A stretch of DNA of 64,000 bases, from positions 4,030,001 through 4,094,000 of the forward strand of contig NZ_RJKE01000001.1 in NCBI RefSeq assembly GCF_003751225.1, given 5' to 3'. Of the stretch, positions 1 through 7,955 are shown in pieces. The DNA comes from Actinocorallia herbida (GTDB taxonomy: Bacteria; Actinomycetota; Actinomycetes; Streptosporangiales; Streptosporangiaceae). The first letter of the stretch is position 1. The number at the start of each line of letters is the position of its first letter. The position numbers and the translations under genes were made by a program. The notes beneath the pieces are model-generated. The model was given only the letters and a program-made list of their open reading frames with translations. It was not told the origin of the DNA and made no database searches.

Positions 1-912
1 GTCATGGAACTGCTCGACGGGCGGGCGCTGGACGAGGTGATCGCCGAGCGGGGCGGGCTGCCGCCGGAGGAGGTCGCCGCGATCGGCAGGGGCGTGCTGC
101 GGGCGCTGCGGCACGCGCACCGCCAGGGCGTCGTGCACCGCGATGTGAAGCCGGCCAACGTGTTCGTCCGCCCCGACGGACGGATCGTGCTCACCGACTT
201 CGGGATCTCCAGCCTCGACGGGGAGGACAGGCTGACGGCCACGGGCTTCGCGATCGGGACGCCGGGGTTCGTCGCGCCCGAGCGGCTGCGTCACGCCGAC
301 CTGCCGCCGGAGCCCGCGGCCGACCTGTTCTCGCTCGGCGCGCTCCTCTACATGGCGCTCACGGGCACCGCCCCGTTCGCCCGCGCGACCCCGCTGGCGT
401 CGCTCACCGCGCCGCTGACGGACCGGCCCGCCCGTCCGGCCGGCCCGCCCGCGCTCGTCGCGGCGATCCTCGGCATGCTGTCCGCGGACCCGGGCAGACG
501 TGCCGCGGCCGCGCACCGGCTGACCGAGCCGCGCGTCACCGCGCCCGCCCGCGAGGCGTTCCGGGGAGTCCGGTTGCTCGGGGCGGTGCTGACCGGCAAG
601 GTCACCGTCCGCGAAGCGCTCCGGCCGGCCCGCGAGCTCAGAGGCGTGCTGATCGGAGTGGTCGCCGTCGCCTCGGTGATGGGGCTCGGCTACGCGCTGC
701 GCGGCGTCCCCGACCCCTCCGGAGACCCCGCTTCGCCCAGCCCGAGTTCCTCGTCCTCGCTCTCGCCCCGGTCGCCGCTCCCCGCTTCCACCCCGGTCCT
801 CGACTTCCCCGTCCCCACCCTTGACCCGGACGACCTGGAATCCCTCATGCCGACCCGGACCTTCGACCTCCCCACGGTGGACGTATGCGACATACAGCCC
901 GACTTGTGCTGA
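1..912 (+). CDS. Ser/Thr protein kinase, C-terminal part (5' truncated by window)
   Basis: Hanks-type Ser/Thr kinase that would phosphorylate cytosolic targets from the membrane. The reading frame is open at base 1, and the first residues (VMELLDGRALDEV) match the kinase hinge, so the ATP-binding N-lobe lies outside the window. Counting from the ATG at 4: catalytic loop HRDVKPAN at about 45-52, DFG at 65-67, APE at 91-93. One membrane segment lies at about 213-232, followed by a Pro/Ser-rich tail of about 70 residues presumably outside the cell. No PASTA repeats are seen. The stop overlaps the start of the next small membrane protein by about 28 bp, so the two are probably co-transcribed. Kinase identity is firm; the substrate is unknown. 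Confidence 0.93.
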   Translation, partial: VMELLDGRALDEVIAERGGLPPEEVAAIGRGVLRALRHAHRQGVVHRDVKPANVFVRPDGRIVLTDFGISSLDGEDRLTATGFAIGTPGFVAPERLRHADLPPEPAADLFSLGALLYMALTGTAPFARATPLASLTAPLTDRPARPAGPPALVAAILGMLSADPGRRAAAAHRLTEPRVTAPAREAFRGVRLLGAVLTGKVTVREALRPARELRGVLIGVVAVASVMGLGYALRGVPDPSGDPASPSPSSSSSLSPRSPLPASTPVLDFPVPTLDPDDLESLMPTRTFDLPTVDVCDIQPDLC

Positions 913-1250
913 CCGCCCTTCGCCTCCACACCTGGCTCGCCGTGCTGCTCGCGGCGGCCGCCGGCTACCCGCTGGCCGCGGCCGTCGGCGTCCCCTACGC
1001 CGAAGACGGCCGCTTTCACGACCTCGGCGCCTTCCTCCTCCTGGCCGCCGCCACCTCGGCCGTCCTCACCCGCCTGATCCGCCGCGCCATCCGCCGCCAC
1101 TGGCTCCTCGCCGCGGCCGCCCACCTGCTCGTCCTGACGGTCCTGCTCAAGGCCGCCCTCTTCACCGGCCCCGCCTACGCCTGGCTCCCCGCCCTCCCCG
1201 TCCTCGCCATGACCGCCTTCCTGACGGTGACCGCCTTCTCCCTGCGCTGA
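885..1250 (+). CDS. small four-helix membrane protein, unknown function
   Basis: Predicted 121-residue integral membrane protein. After a short charged N-terminus (MRHTAR) it is almost entirely hydrophobic, with about four membrane segments separated by short charged loops (one is RRAIRRHW). I do not recognise a family. Its start lies inside the end of the kinase gene, indicating translational coupling; a GTG at 906 is an alternative start that would reduce the overlap. Position next to a membrane kinase suggests, but does not show, a functional link. Its codon use is strongly GC3-biased like the neighbours, supporting a real gene. Confidence 0.65.
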   Translation: MRHTARLVLTALRLHTWLAVLLAAAAGYPLAAAVGVPYAEDGRFHDLGAFLLLAAATSAVLTRLIRRAIRRHWLLAAAAHLLVLTVLLKAALFTGPAYAWLPALPVLAMTAFLTVTAFSLR

Positions 1251-1280
1251 CTCACACCGAACGGCCCGGCATCGAGGACG

Positions 1281-1463
1281 TCATCCCCGGCGGTACTCGG
1301 CGAAGAGAACGGCCAGGTGCGTCGGAGCGCAGCGCAGGTTCCGGCCCCTTGGCGTTTTCGAGTCGCGCACCTCGATGAACGTGCCATCGCGTTTGAGTTC
1401 CACGCACTCGTCGTGCATGGCGGAATAGGTCGACCTTCTGAAGGAGTTCCGGCCTCGGCGCAT
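1281..1463 (-). CDS. DUF397 domain small protein
   Basis: A 60-residue protein with the DUF397 pattern: STYS near the N-terminus, then CVEL, VRDSKTP and a C-terminal hydrophobic stretch ending in YRRG. DUF397 proteins are abundant in filamentous actinomycetes, usually next to Scr1-like XRE regulators, and are thought to act with them in regulation or toxin-antitoxin-like pairs. No XRE gene is visible here; instead the gene starts 8 bp after the stop of the NB-ARC/TPR ATPase, so it should belong to that operon. A GGTAGGG sequence just upstream can serve as ribosome binding site. The usual Trp near the N-terminus is absent (NSFRRSTYS), so the start could be slightly off. Confidence 0.72.
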   Translation of the reverse strand: MRRGRNSFRRSTYSAMHDECVELKRDGTFIEVRDSKTPRGRNLRCAPTHLAVLFAEYRRG

Positions 1464-1471
1464 GCGGTGCC

Positions 1472-3625
1472 CTACCCGGCGGACCTGAGCTCGGCGAGCG
1501 CCCGCTCCGTCTTGAGCGTGCCCGGATGGTCGGTGCCGAGCACGCGGCGCTGTATCGGGCCGAGCTCCTCGAGTCGCTTTCTCGCAGTTCTTCTTCTGCC
1601 CCGTTCCAGAAGAATCTTCGCCAATTCATAGCGAGTGCTCAGGACGTGTCCGTGCTCAACGCCGAAACCACGGACGAGTCCGGGAAGAACCGCCTGGTAT
1701 TCGTCCTCCGCCGCGGTGAGCCGTCCCTGCCGGTGGAGGACGGCCGCGATGCGCTTGCGCGTGACCAGGGTGTCGGGATGGTCGGAGCCTAGAATGCGTG
1801 ATTGGTCGGCGTGGACGTCACGGCATTCGCGTTCTGCCTCGTCGAGTAGTTCGGACGTGCGCGAGTGCAGATGCGCGAGAACGGCTCTGGCGATCAACGT
1901 ATCGGGATGGTCCGCGCCGAGGGTCGCGTGCCGCCGCCTGATCACTTCCCGATACTGCTCCTCGGCCGTTGCCGTCTTTCCCTGACCGGCCAGACACAAC
2001 CCGAGTTCGTGACGGGTCGCCAGGGTGCCGGGACCGTCGGCCCCAAGGGATCTCTCGCGGAACACCAGAACTTCACGGACGATGCGCTCGGCGCTTCCCG
2101 GATCACCGAGCAACCGGGTCGTCTGCGCCTGGACCAGGCGAAGCGAAAGGACGACCGGATGCTCGTCGCCGAGTCTTGCGGTGGCCTTCAACGTTTCCTC
2201 GATGAGCTGGGACGCGGTGAAGTACCGGCTGTTCCAGCCCAGGGCGGCCGCGATCTTCTCGGCGACCTCCGCGGCCTGTGCCAAGGAGGGGTCGTCTCCA
2301 TGGGAGGCCTTCGCCTGAAGTAGCTCGGCCAGGTGGGGAAGGAAGGACGACCATGCCGGGGAATGCTCGGGATTTCGGAATTCGAGGCGGGCGACCGCCG
2401 CGGCCAGCAGGTCGAGGCAGACGTTCTCGTGGCGGTCCGGCTCGTCGTCGTCGAGGCGCAGGATCTCCACGACCAGCGGATGGACGGTCAGCGTTTCGGC
2501 ACCGGATCCCGACGATCCCAGGGTGATCAGGCCCGTGTGCGCCAGCGCCCGCAGACCCGCGGCGCTCCGTGTCCCGTCGTCCAGGCCGCATCCGCGGGCG
2601 AAGACCTCGTGGTCGAGCAGTTCGCATGGGAAGGGCACGCCGCCCGCGAGCCTGGCGAGGACCCGCATCTGTGCGCCGGCGGAGGGATGCCCGTTCGCGA
2701 CGAGCGCATCCAGGGTCAATCGCCAGGTGCTCCGCACAATGGATCGATCGTCGGCGCCGACCGCCATCAGCTGGGGAAACCGCTCGGTGAGCGCCTGGGC
2801 GTAAGAGGTGAAGGAGCGTTCGGGATTGAACGGCGAGGTGAGGTGGAGTCCGGCATGATGCAGTGCCAAAGGCAGTCCGCCCAGCCGGTCGGAGAGGTCG
2901 CGGGCCTCCTGAAAGGATCCCGCTCGGGGGGCGAAGTCACACAGGATCCGCGCGCCCTGTTCGGCGGGAAGCCAGCCGACGGTGTGCGGGGTGACATGCC
3001 GTCCCCAGGCCAGGGGGTCGCTGTTGCGGCTGGTGACCAGGATGAGGCCCGCAGAGGTGGGCCGGATCCAGCCCGAGTTGTCCTGTACCGCGCGTCCGTG
3101 TCGGGACAGCGTGTGCGGGTCGTCCACATTGTCGATGACCAGGAGCCAGCCGTTCCGAGATTCCAGGAACCGCCACAGCAGGTCCGCGGGATCACGTCTG
3201 CCCTGCGACACCGCCTCGACGTCCTGGGCCGTGGCGCCCAGGGACTGCGCCAGGGACATCAGATCCGAGAACAGGGAATGCGCTTCCGCTCCGGAGACCC
3301 ACCACACATCGCACCCCGCGGAAAGGCGCTCATCGGCGATCTGGAGCGCGATGGTCGTCTTTCCGGTGCCGCCCAATCCACCCAGGAGATGCACTGCCTG
3401 GTCGGGTCGCTGTGCGAGGGCGCGGAGCACACCGAGGATCTCCGATCTGCCGCGCACCTGTGCGGGAAGCCTGCCGGTCGGAGGGCGGAGAATTCCCCGG
3501 GGCGCACCGGAATCGGCCGGCCGTTCCGAGGCATTCGGTGTGCGCCGCAATTGGCCCCAGGCGATCAATGTCGTCGCCATCGCGACCAGAAGACCTCCCG
3601 CAGCGATCACCGACTCGAGATCCAT
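1472..3625 (-). CDS. NB-ARC/TPR STAND ATPase, membrane-anchored
   Basis: A 717-residue signal-transduction ATPase of the STAND class. One N-terminal membrane helix (about 7-24) is followed by an NB-ARC-type NTPase with P-loop GGLGGTGKTT at about 82-91 and a Walker B-like LLVIDNVDD. The C-terminal third holds at least four tetratricopeptide repeats of the kinesin-light-chain type, recognisable from recurring LGxDHPxTLxTR strings. STAND proteins act as switch-like sensors: repeats bind a trigger and the ATPase oligomerises. No separate effector domain is fused, so output may depend on the TM anchor or on the DUF397 protein encoded 8 bp downstream. ATG start at 3625; the 70 bp upstream separate it from a gene on the same strand. 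Confidence 0.9.
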   Translation of the reverse strand: MDLESVIAAGGLLVAMATTLIAWGQLRRTPNASERPADSGAPRGILRPPTGRLPAQVRGRSEILGVLRALAQRPDQAVHLLGGLGGTGKTTIALQIADERLSAGCDVWWVSGAEAHSLFSDLMSLAQSLGATAQDVEAVSQGRRDPADLLWRFLESRNGWLLVIDNVDDPHTLSRHGRAVQDNSGWIRPTSAGLILVTSRNSDPLAWGRHVTPHTVGWLPAEQGARILCDFAPRAGSFQEARDLSDRLGGLPLALHHAGLHLTSPFNPERSFTSYAQALTERFPQLMAVGADDRSIVRSTWRLTLDALVANGHPSAGAQMRVLARLAGGVPFPCELLDHEVFARGCGLDDGTRSAAGLRALAHTGLITLGSSGSGAETLTVHPLVVEILRLDDDEPDRHENVCLDLLAAAVARLEFRNPEHSPAWSSFLPHLAELLQAKASHGDDPSLAQAAEVAEKIAAALGWNSRYFTASQLIEETLKATARLGDEHPVVLSLRLVQAQTTRLLGDPGSAERIVREVLVFRERSLGADGPGTLATRHELGLCLAGQGKTATAEEQYREVIRRRHATLGADHPDTLIARAVLAHLHSRTSELLDEAERECRDVHADQSRILGSDHPDTLVTRKRIAAVLHRQGRLTAAEDEYQAVLPGLVRGFGVEHGHVLSTRYELAKILLERGRRRTARKRLEELGPIQRRVLGTDHPGTLKTERALAELRSAG

Positions 3626-3696
3626 GGCTGAATCATAGGGCGGGACGGGTTCGAATCCGAGGTCTTGTCAACGCTTCGAAATGGGCGCTGCGCGCG

Positions 3697-4704
3697 CTAG
3701 GGGACCAGGACGGCGGCGCCGTTGACGCGGTCGGCGGCGAGGTCGGTGAGGGCACGGTCGGCTTCCGCGAGCGGGTAGGTGACGGTCTCGACGCGGAGGG
3801 GGAGGCGGGCGGCGAGGCGGAGGAACTCCTCGCCGTCGGCGCGGGTGTTGGAGGTGACGGAGGTGATGCGGCGTTCCTGGAAGAGATGGCGCCGGTAGTC
3901 GAGGGCGGGGACGTCGGTCAGATGGATGCCCGCGACGGCCAGGGTGCCGCCGCGGTCGAGACGTGCGAGCGCGGCGGGGACCAGGTCGCCCGCGGGAGCG
4001 AAGATGATCGCGGAGTCCAGGGGCTCGGGTGCCGGGTCGAAGGAGCCGGCCGCGGAGTCCGCGCCCAGGTCCAGGGCCAGGCGCCGGGCGGGCTCGGCGC
4101 GGGTGAAGACGTGGACGCGGGCGCCCTGGGCGAGGGCGATCTGGGCCGCCAGGTGTGCCGAACCGCCGAAGCCCCAGAGGCCGAGGCGGCCTCCCGGAGG
4201 CAGGGCCGCCAGGCGCAGCGCCCGATAGCCGATGATGCCCGCGCACAGGAGCGGAGCCGCCTCGACGTCGCCGAGTCCCTCGGGAAGGGCGTAGACGTAG
4301 GCGTCCTCGGCCAGCGCGTATTCGGCGTAGCCCCCGTGCGCGTCCCATCCGGTGTACTGCGAGTGCGGGCACAGGTTCTCGGCGCCGCGCCGGCAGTATC
4401 CGCACCGTCCGCAGGTCGAGCGGAGCCACGCGGCGCCCACCCGGTCGCCGACCGCGTGGTGCGCGCCGGGTCCGGCCGCGACGACCTCGCCGACGATCTC
4501 GTGGCCGGGCGTCACCGCGGCGAGGTGGACCGGCAGGTCCCCTTCGGCCACGTGCAGGTCGGTCCGGCACACTCCGCACGCCAGGACCCTGAGCAGTAGT
4601 TCGCCCGCGCCCGGTGCGGGCACGTCCCGCTCGACCGGTACCAGCGGTCCCGACGCCATCGGCCCCGGCCGCCGGACACTCCACGCCCGCATCCGCGTCA
4701 CCAT
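3697..4704 (-). CDS. zinc-dependent alcohol dehydrogenase
   Basis: MDR-family alcohol dehydrogenase of 335 residues, expected to oxidise an alcohol or reduce an aldehyde with NAD(P). It has the catalytic zinc motif (GVCRTDLH followed by GHEIVGEV), the structural-zinc loop with four cysteines (CGRCGYC then a further Cys in GAENLC), and a nucleotide-binding turn GFGGSAH that departs from canonical GxGxxG, as in the class sometimes called zinc-binding YahK/AdhP-like. The frame is open far upstream, but [10 protein letters not shown] at 4704 is the natural N-terminus and overlaps the stop of the Nudix gene by 7 bp, indicating an operon. Confidence 0.9.
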   Translation of the reverse strand: MVTRMRAWSVRRPGPMASGPLVPVERDVPAPGAGELLLRVLACGVCRTDLHVAEGDLPVHLAAVTPGHEIVGEVVAAGPGAHHAVGDRVGAAWLRSTCGRCGYCRRGAENLCPHSQYTGWDAHGGYAEYALAEDAYVYALPEGLGDVEAAPLLCAGIIGYRALRLAALPPGGRLGLWGFGGSAHLAAQIALAQGARVHVFTRAEPARRLALDLGADSAAGSFDPAPEPLDSAIIFAPAGDLVPAALARLDRGGTLAVAGIHLTDVPALDYRRHLFQERRITSVTSNTRADGEEFLRLAARLPLRVETVTYPLAEADRALTDLAADRVNGAAVLVP

Positions 4705-5288
4705 CCCCCCGGCACCGCACCGAGCGACGCGACCTTGCCCAGGAACCGGCCGACCGAGGGGTCCGAGTCCGCCTCCCACGTGGGCGCCTCGGCGACGGGG
4801 AACCAGCGGGTCGCGCAGATCTCCCCGGGGTCGGGGACGAGCGGGGCCGTCGCGTCGGCGGCGAAGAGGAACCACAGGCAGACGTCGGTGTGCGCGTGCG
4901 GAGGCACGAACTCGTTGATGGCGAGGAAGACCGGGGCGGCCCCGGCGGACGGGTGGAAGGGTGGGCGGAGTCCGAGTTCCTCGCGGAGTTCGCGGAGGAC
5001 GGCGAGGCGGGGGTCCTCGTCGTAGTCCACATGTCCGCCGGGTGGAAGCCACAGGCCCGATTTGAGGTGCTCGACCAAGAGGAGGGCGCCCGCGGACTCG
5101 TCAAGGAGCGCCGCATAGACGACGAGGTGCTTGTGCGAGGTCGCGGGTCCGTCCGTGCGGAAGATCGGCGCGCCCGAGTCGAGCCACGCCAGGGTCCGCG
5201 CCAGGTGGACGGCCTCGGTGTCGTCGCCGGGCGGGATGGCCCGCACGAGGGTTCTGACGGTCTCGCGGGGGTCGCTGTCGGGGGTCAT
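4698..5288 (-). CDS. Nudix hydrolase
   Basis: A 196-residue Nudix hydrolase that should cleave a nucleoside diphosphate linked to another moiety. The box fits GX5EX7REUXEEXGU exactly (GHVDYDE, seven residues, RELREELGL). The ATG at 5288 (MTPDSDP) is preferred because the frame upstream reads as arginine-rich shadow of the methyltransferase gene. It overlaps the downstream alcohol dehydrogenase and lies 50 bp after the methyltransferase gene on the same strand, so all three may share a transcript. Substrate not predictable from sequence. Confidence 0.9.
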   Translation of the reverse strand: MTPDSDPRETVRTLVRAIPPGDDTEAVHLARTLAWLDSGAPIFRTDGPATSHKHLVVYAALLDESAGALLLVEHLKSGLWLPPGGHVDYDEDPRLAVLRELREELGLRPPFHPSAGAAPVFLAINEFVPPHAHTDVCLWFLFAADATAPLVPDPGEICATRWFPVAEAPTWEADSDPSVGRFLGKVASLGAVPGGW

Positions 5289-5338
5289 GCTGCACGCCTC
5301 CTGTCGGCGGGAGTCGGGCCGGTCGCGGCGGTGCGCGA

Positions 5339-6595
5339 TCACCGCGGCGCGCGGGCCGGAGGGACGAGCGCGCTGCGGGACGGCAGCGGCGTCGGGTCGG
5401 GCGGGTCGAGGTGGACGGCGACCGTGGTGCGCCGCTTGGGCACGGTCCAGGTCGCGTCGGACGGGGCTGCGCCGCGGGGGTGGGCGTCGATCCGCAGCAC
5501 GTGATGGCGGGTGCGGTCCCAGGCTCGGACGAGGTCGGCGAGCCGGGCGACGAGGTCGGCGGAGGCCGGGCCGCGGGCGCTGACGCCGATCTCGGCGGTG
5601 TCCCCGATGCCGCGCCGGGCGAGATAGGCGAAGGTGTCGCCGGTGGCGGCGCCCATGCTGCCCCACGGGTAGAGCGCCGCGGTGAAGGCACCGGAGCGCA
5701 CGGCGTCGAGGTCGGGCATGACCCGGCAGCACTCGGGCAGCGCGGCGAGGCCGAAGTCGAGGTGGTTCTCGCCACCCGGCGGCCGGACACCCGTCCAGAC
5801 CAGCGTCTCGGATCGGTCCAATGCCCGCTGGAGCACGGCCTCGTCGAGCGCGCGGTCCTCGTCGGCGCGGATCCGCAGGACGGGCGGGTCGCCGAGGACG
5901 ACCTGGTGCTCGGCGACCTCGTCGTCGCCGCGCAGCGGGACGAACCCGCAGGAAAGGGCGCCGTGCCCGGTCCAGACGCCGTCGCGGCGGGTGAACGCGA
6001 CGGACCGGGTGACGCCCCGCAGCCGCAGCGGCACGACGAGGACGCCGCCGGGCGCGAGCTGTTCGGCCCAGGCCGCCGGCAGGTCCCACGCGCCCCCGGT
6101 GACGATGATGCGGTCGTAGGGCGCTCCGTCGGGGTGGCCGAGCCGCCCGTCGGCCACGACCGTCTCGACGTGGGCGTATCCGGCGCGCGCGAGGCCGCGG
6201 CGGGCCACGGCGACGGCCCCGGGCAGGATGTCGACCGACGTGACGTGCCCTTGTGGCCCGGTGAGGCGGGACAGCAGCGCCGCGTTGTACCCGGTGCCCG
6301 TCCCGACCTCCAGGACGCGGTGTCCGGGCCGGACGTCGAGCTGCTCCAGCATCGCCGCGACGAGCCCCGGCTCGGACAGGGAGCTGAGCGCCGCGCCGGA
6401 CTCGTCCCGGTACGTCACGACGGCTTCGTGGCCGTACGCGCGGGCCAGGGGGACCCCGGGGACGAAGAGGTGCCTGGGGACCGCGCGCAGCGCGCCGTCC
6501 ACCGCCTCGCCTTGGACGAGCCCGTGCCGTCGCAGCGCGTCCACGAGGGTGCCGCGCATGGCTTCGGCGCTTCCGGATTCGATGCTGATGCCCAC
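5339..6595 (-). CDS. FxLD-type/PCMT-like SAM methyltransferase
   Basis: Protein-L-isoaspartate O-methyltransferase homologue of about 418 residues with a long C-terminal extension. The SAM-binding motif is VLEVGTGTGYNAALL, and the family signature for repair methyltransferases is visible around PRHLFVP and LSEPGLVAAML. The length and C-terminal half resemble the methyltransferases of FxLD-type lanthipeptide systems, where they modify an Asp in the precursor. No precursor peptide or dehydratase gene is seen nearby, so this copy is an orphan and may act on another peptide or protein. I chose the GTG at 6595 because a TAACGT hexamer ends 7 nt before it (leaderless pattern); an ATG at 6559 (MRGTLVDAL) is the alternative. 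Divergent from the Rieske gene. Confidence 0.82.
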   Translation of the reverse strand: MGISIESGSAEAMRGTLVDALRRHGLVQGEAVDGALRAVPRHLFVPGVPLARAYGHEAVVTYRDESGAALSSLSEPGLVAAMLEQLDVRPGHRVLEVGTGTGYNAALLSRLTGPQGHVTSVDILPGAVAVARRGLARAGYAHVETVVADGRLGHPDGAPYDRIIVTGGAWDLPAAWAEQLAPGGVLVVPLRLRGVTRSVAFTRRDGVWTGHGALSCGFVPLRGDDEVAEHQVVLGDPPVLRIRADEDRALDEAVLQRALDRSETLVWTGVRPPGGENHLDFGLAALPECCRVMPDLDAVRSGAFTAALYPWGSMGAATGDTFAYLARRGIGDTAEIGVSARGPASADLVARLADLVRAWDRTRHHVLRIDAHPRGAAPSDATWTVPKRRTTVAVHLDPPDPTPLPSRSALVPPARAPR

Positions 6596-6602
6596 TACGC
6601 AG

Positions 6603-6608
6603 ACGTTA
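6603..6608 (-). promoter_or_regulatory. -10 hexamer of putative leaderless methyltransferase mRNA
   Basis: TAACGT on the minus strand, seven bases before the GTG at 6595. No Shine-Dalgarno sequence intervenes, matching the leaderless arrangement common in Actinobacteria. Confidence 0.4.
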
Positions 6609-6678
6609 CCTTTCGGCACGCCCCGTGACACGGGACTCGCCGGATCGGCCGGTTCCGGGATCTTTTCGTACGGACGCG

Positions 6679-6746
6679 CCATGGTGAGCAAAGCAAGCGT
6701 TCACTCACCATGGGTCGCCCGCCCTTGTAGAGTGAGTGATTACTTG
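6679..6746. promoter_or_regulatory. operator region with palindrome and two copies of a shared 16-bp box
   Basis: Between the divergent methyltransferase and Rieske genes. CCATGGTGAG (6679-6688) and CTCACCATGG (6704-6713) form a perfect 10-bp inverted repeat with a 15-nt spacer. Inside it begins the box CAAGCGTTCACTCACC (6694-6709, + strand). A second copy, CAAGTAATCACTCACT, lies on the - strand at 6731-6746, immediately before the Rieske -10 hexamer. The same box occurs twice at 9498-9589. The placement over the promoter suggests a repressor, probably TetR-type; that is inference. Confidence 0.6.
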
Positions 6747-6747
6747 T

Positions 6748-6753
6748 TAGCGT
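6748..6753 (+). promoter_or_regulatory. -10 hexamer of putative leaderless Rieske mRNA
   Basis: TAGCGT, six bases before the GTG start at 6760, with no ribosome binding site between. The - strand regulatory box at 6731-6746 ends just before it, so a bound protein would block RNA polymerase. Confidence 0.45.
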
Positions 6754-6759
6754 CCAGGT

Positions 6760-7920
6760 GTGGATAGGGAAGCCCTTGAGCGCGGTCTCGTCCGCCGTCT
6801 GCTGGACCACATCGCGCATCGCACCACCGACCTCACCGACGCCGTGCTCGAGCTGCCCGCCGACATCTACTCGGCCGAGCGGCACCTTGAGGAGGCCGAG
6901 GTCCTCTTCCGGGACCAGCCCCTCGTGCTCTGTCTGTCCGGCGCGCTGCCGGAGCCCGGCTCGTTCCGGACCGTCGATCTGCTCGGCACGCCGGTCCTGC
7001 TGACCCGGGACAACGACGGGCAGGTGCACGCGCTGCTGAACGCGTGCCGTCACCGGGGCGTCCGGGTGGCCGACGGGGCGGGGGAGGCGGTCCGGCTCAC
7101 CTGCCCGTTCCACGCCTGGACCTACAACCTCAAGGGCGACCTGCTGCGGATGCCGTCGGCGTCGTCCTTCGAGGGCATGTGCAAGGAGGACAAGGGCCTG
7201 ATCGAGCTGCCCGTCGCCGAAGGGCACGGGCTCATCATCGGACGGCTGCGGCCCGGCCCGCTCCCGGAGGTCGAGGAGTTCCTCGGCCCCGGCCTCGCCG
7301 ACGAGCTGGCGATGCTCGACTTCGGCACCTGGCTCCCGCACGGCGAACCCCATGTGCACCCGGTGCGGGCCAACTGGAAGGTCACCCTCGACACCTTCCG
7401 CGAGAACTACCACTTCGACTACCTGCACCGGAAGACGCTCGCCACCTACGCCTACGGCGGCGTCCTCACCTTCGACCCCTTCGGCCGCCACCTGCGCAAC
7501 TGCTCCGCGCTGCGCTCGATCGACGCGCTCAAGGACGTCCCCGAGGAAGAGTGGGGCGACGTAGGGCAGCACTTCAGCTACCAGTACGCGCTGTTCCCCA
7601 ACACCAGCCTCACCCTCGACGCCCGCCACGCCGAACTGTGGCAGATCGTCCCCGTCGATGAGGCGACGTCCGAGGTCGTCCACACCTCCTACTTCCGCCC
7701 GGATCTCGGCGAGGCCGAACTCGCGAAGGCCGCCGAGATGGCCCCCTGGATCTGCGAGACCGTCGTCGACGGCGAGGACTTCTGGGTCGCGGGCCGCACC
7801 GAGCCGGGCGTCCGCGCCGGCCTCCTCGACACCGTCGTCTTCGGCCGCAACGAGCCGGCCCCCCAGCACCTCCACCGGGGCTTCGAAGACGCCCTGCGCG
7901 AGGCCCGGGAAGGTCGCTGA
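6760..7920 (+). CDS. Rieske non-heme iron oxygenase, alpha subunit
   Basis: Ring-hydroxylating or related Rieske oxygenase of 386 residues. The [2Fe-2S] ligands are C96 and H98 (CRHRG) and C115 and H118 (CPFHAW). The mononuclear iron site is seen in ENYHFDYLH (H218, H223), with the carboxylate ligand probably in GEDFW near residue 355. Such enzymes use O2 and electrons from a separate reductase/ferredoxin; none is encoded here. The GTG at 6760 is supported by a TANNNT hexamer six bases upstream. The gene converges with ALDH across a strong terminator and shares operator boxes with ALDH and the P450 operon. A substrate of aromatic or N-methyl/quaternary amine type is possible; not determinable from sequence. 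Confidence 0.9.
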   Translation: MDREALERGLVRRLLDHIAHRTTDLTDAVLELPADIYSAERHLEEAEVLFRDQPLVLCLSGALPEPGSFRTVDLLGTPVLLTRDNDGQVHALLNACRHRGVRVADGAGEAVRLTCPFHAWTYNLKGDLLRMPSASSFEGMCKEDKGLIELPVAEGHGLIIGRLRPGPLPEVEEFLGPGLADELAMLDFGTWLPHGEPHVHPVRANWKVTLDTFRENYHFDYLHRKTLATYAYGGVLTFDPFGRHLRNCSALRSIDALKDVPEEEWGDVGQHFSYQYALFPNTSLTLDARHAELWQIVPVDEATSEVVHTSYFRPDLGEAELAKAAEMAPWICETVVDGEDFWVAGRTEPGVRAGLLDTVVFGRNEPAPQHLHRGFEDALREAREGR

Positions 7921-7942
7921 GGCCCGCCGCGCGGCGGGCCTC
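7919..7942. terminator. bidirectional terminator between Rieske and ALDH genes
   Basis: Perfect 11-bp inverted repeat GAGGCCCGCCG / CGGCGGGCCTC separated by two bases, beginning in the Rieske stop codon and ending 13 bp before the ALDH stop. It can terminate both convergent transcripts; no clear U-tract, as usual in high-GC actinomycetes. Confidence 0.75.
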
Positions 7943-7955
7943 GGCGCCGTCGGCC

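Noticed and set aside
2333-3631. 432-codon + strand frame opposite the NB-ARC/TPR gene
   Set aside because: The - strand has P-loop, Walker B and TPR motifs; the + strand frame has none and biased composition.
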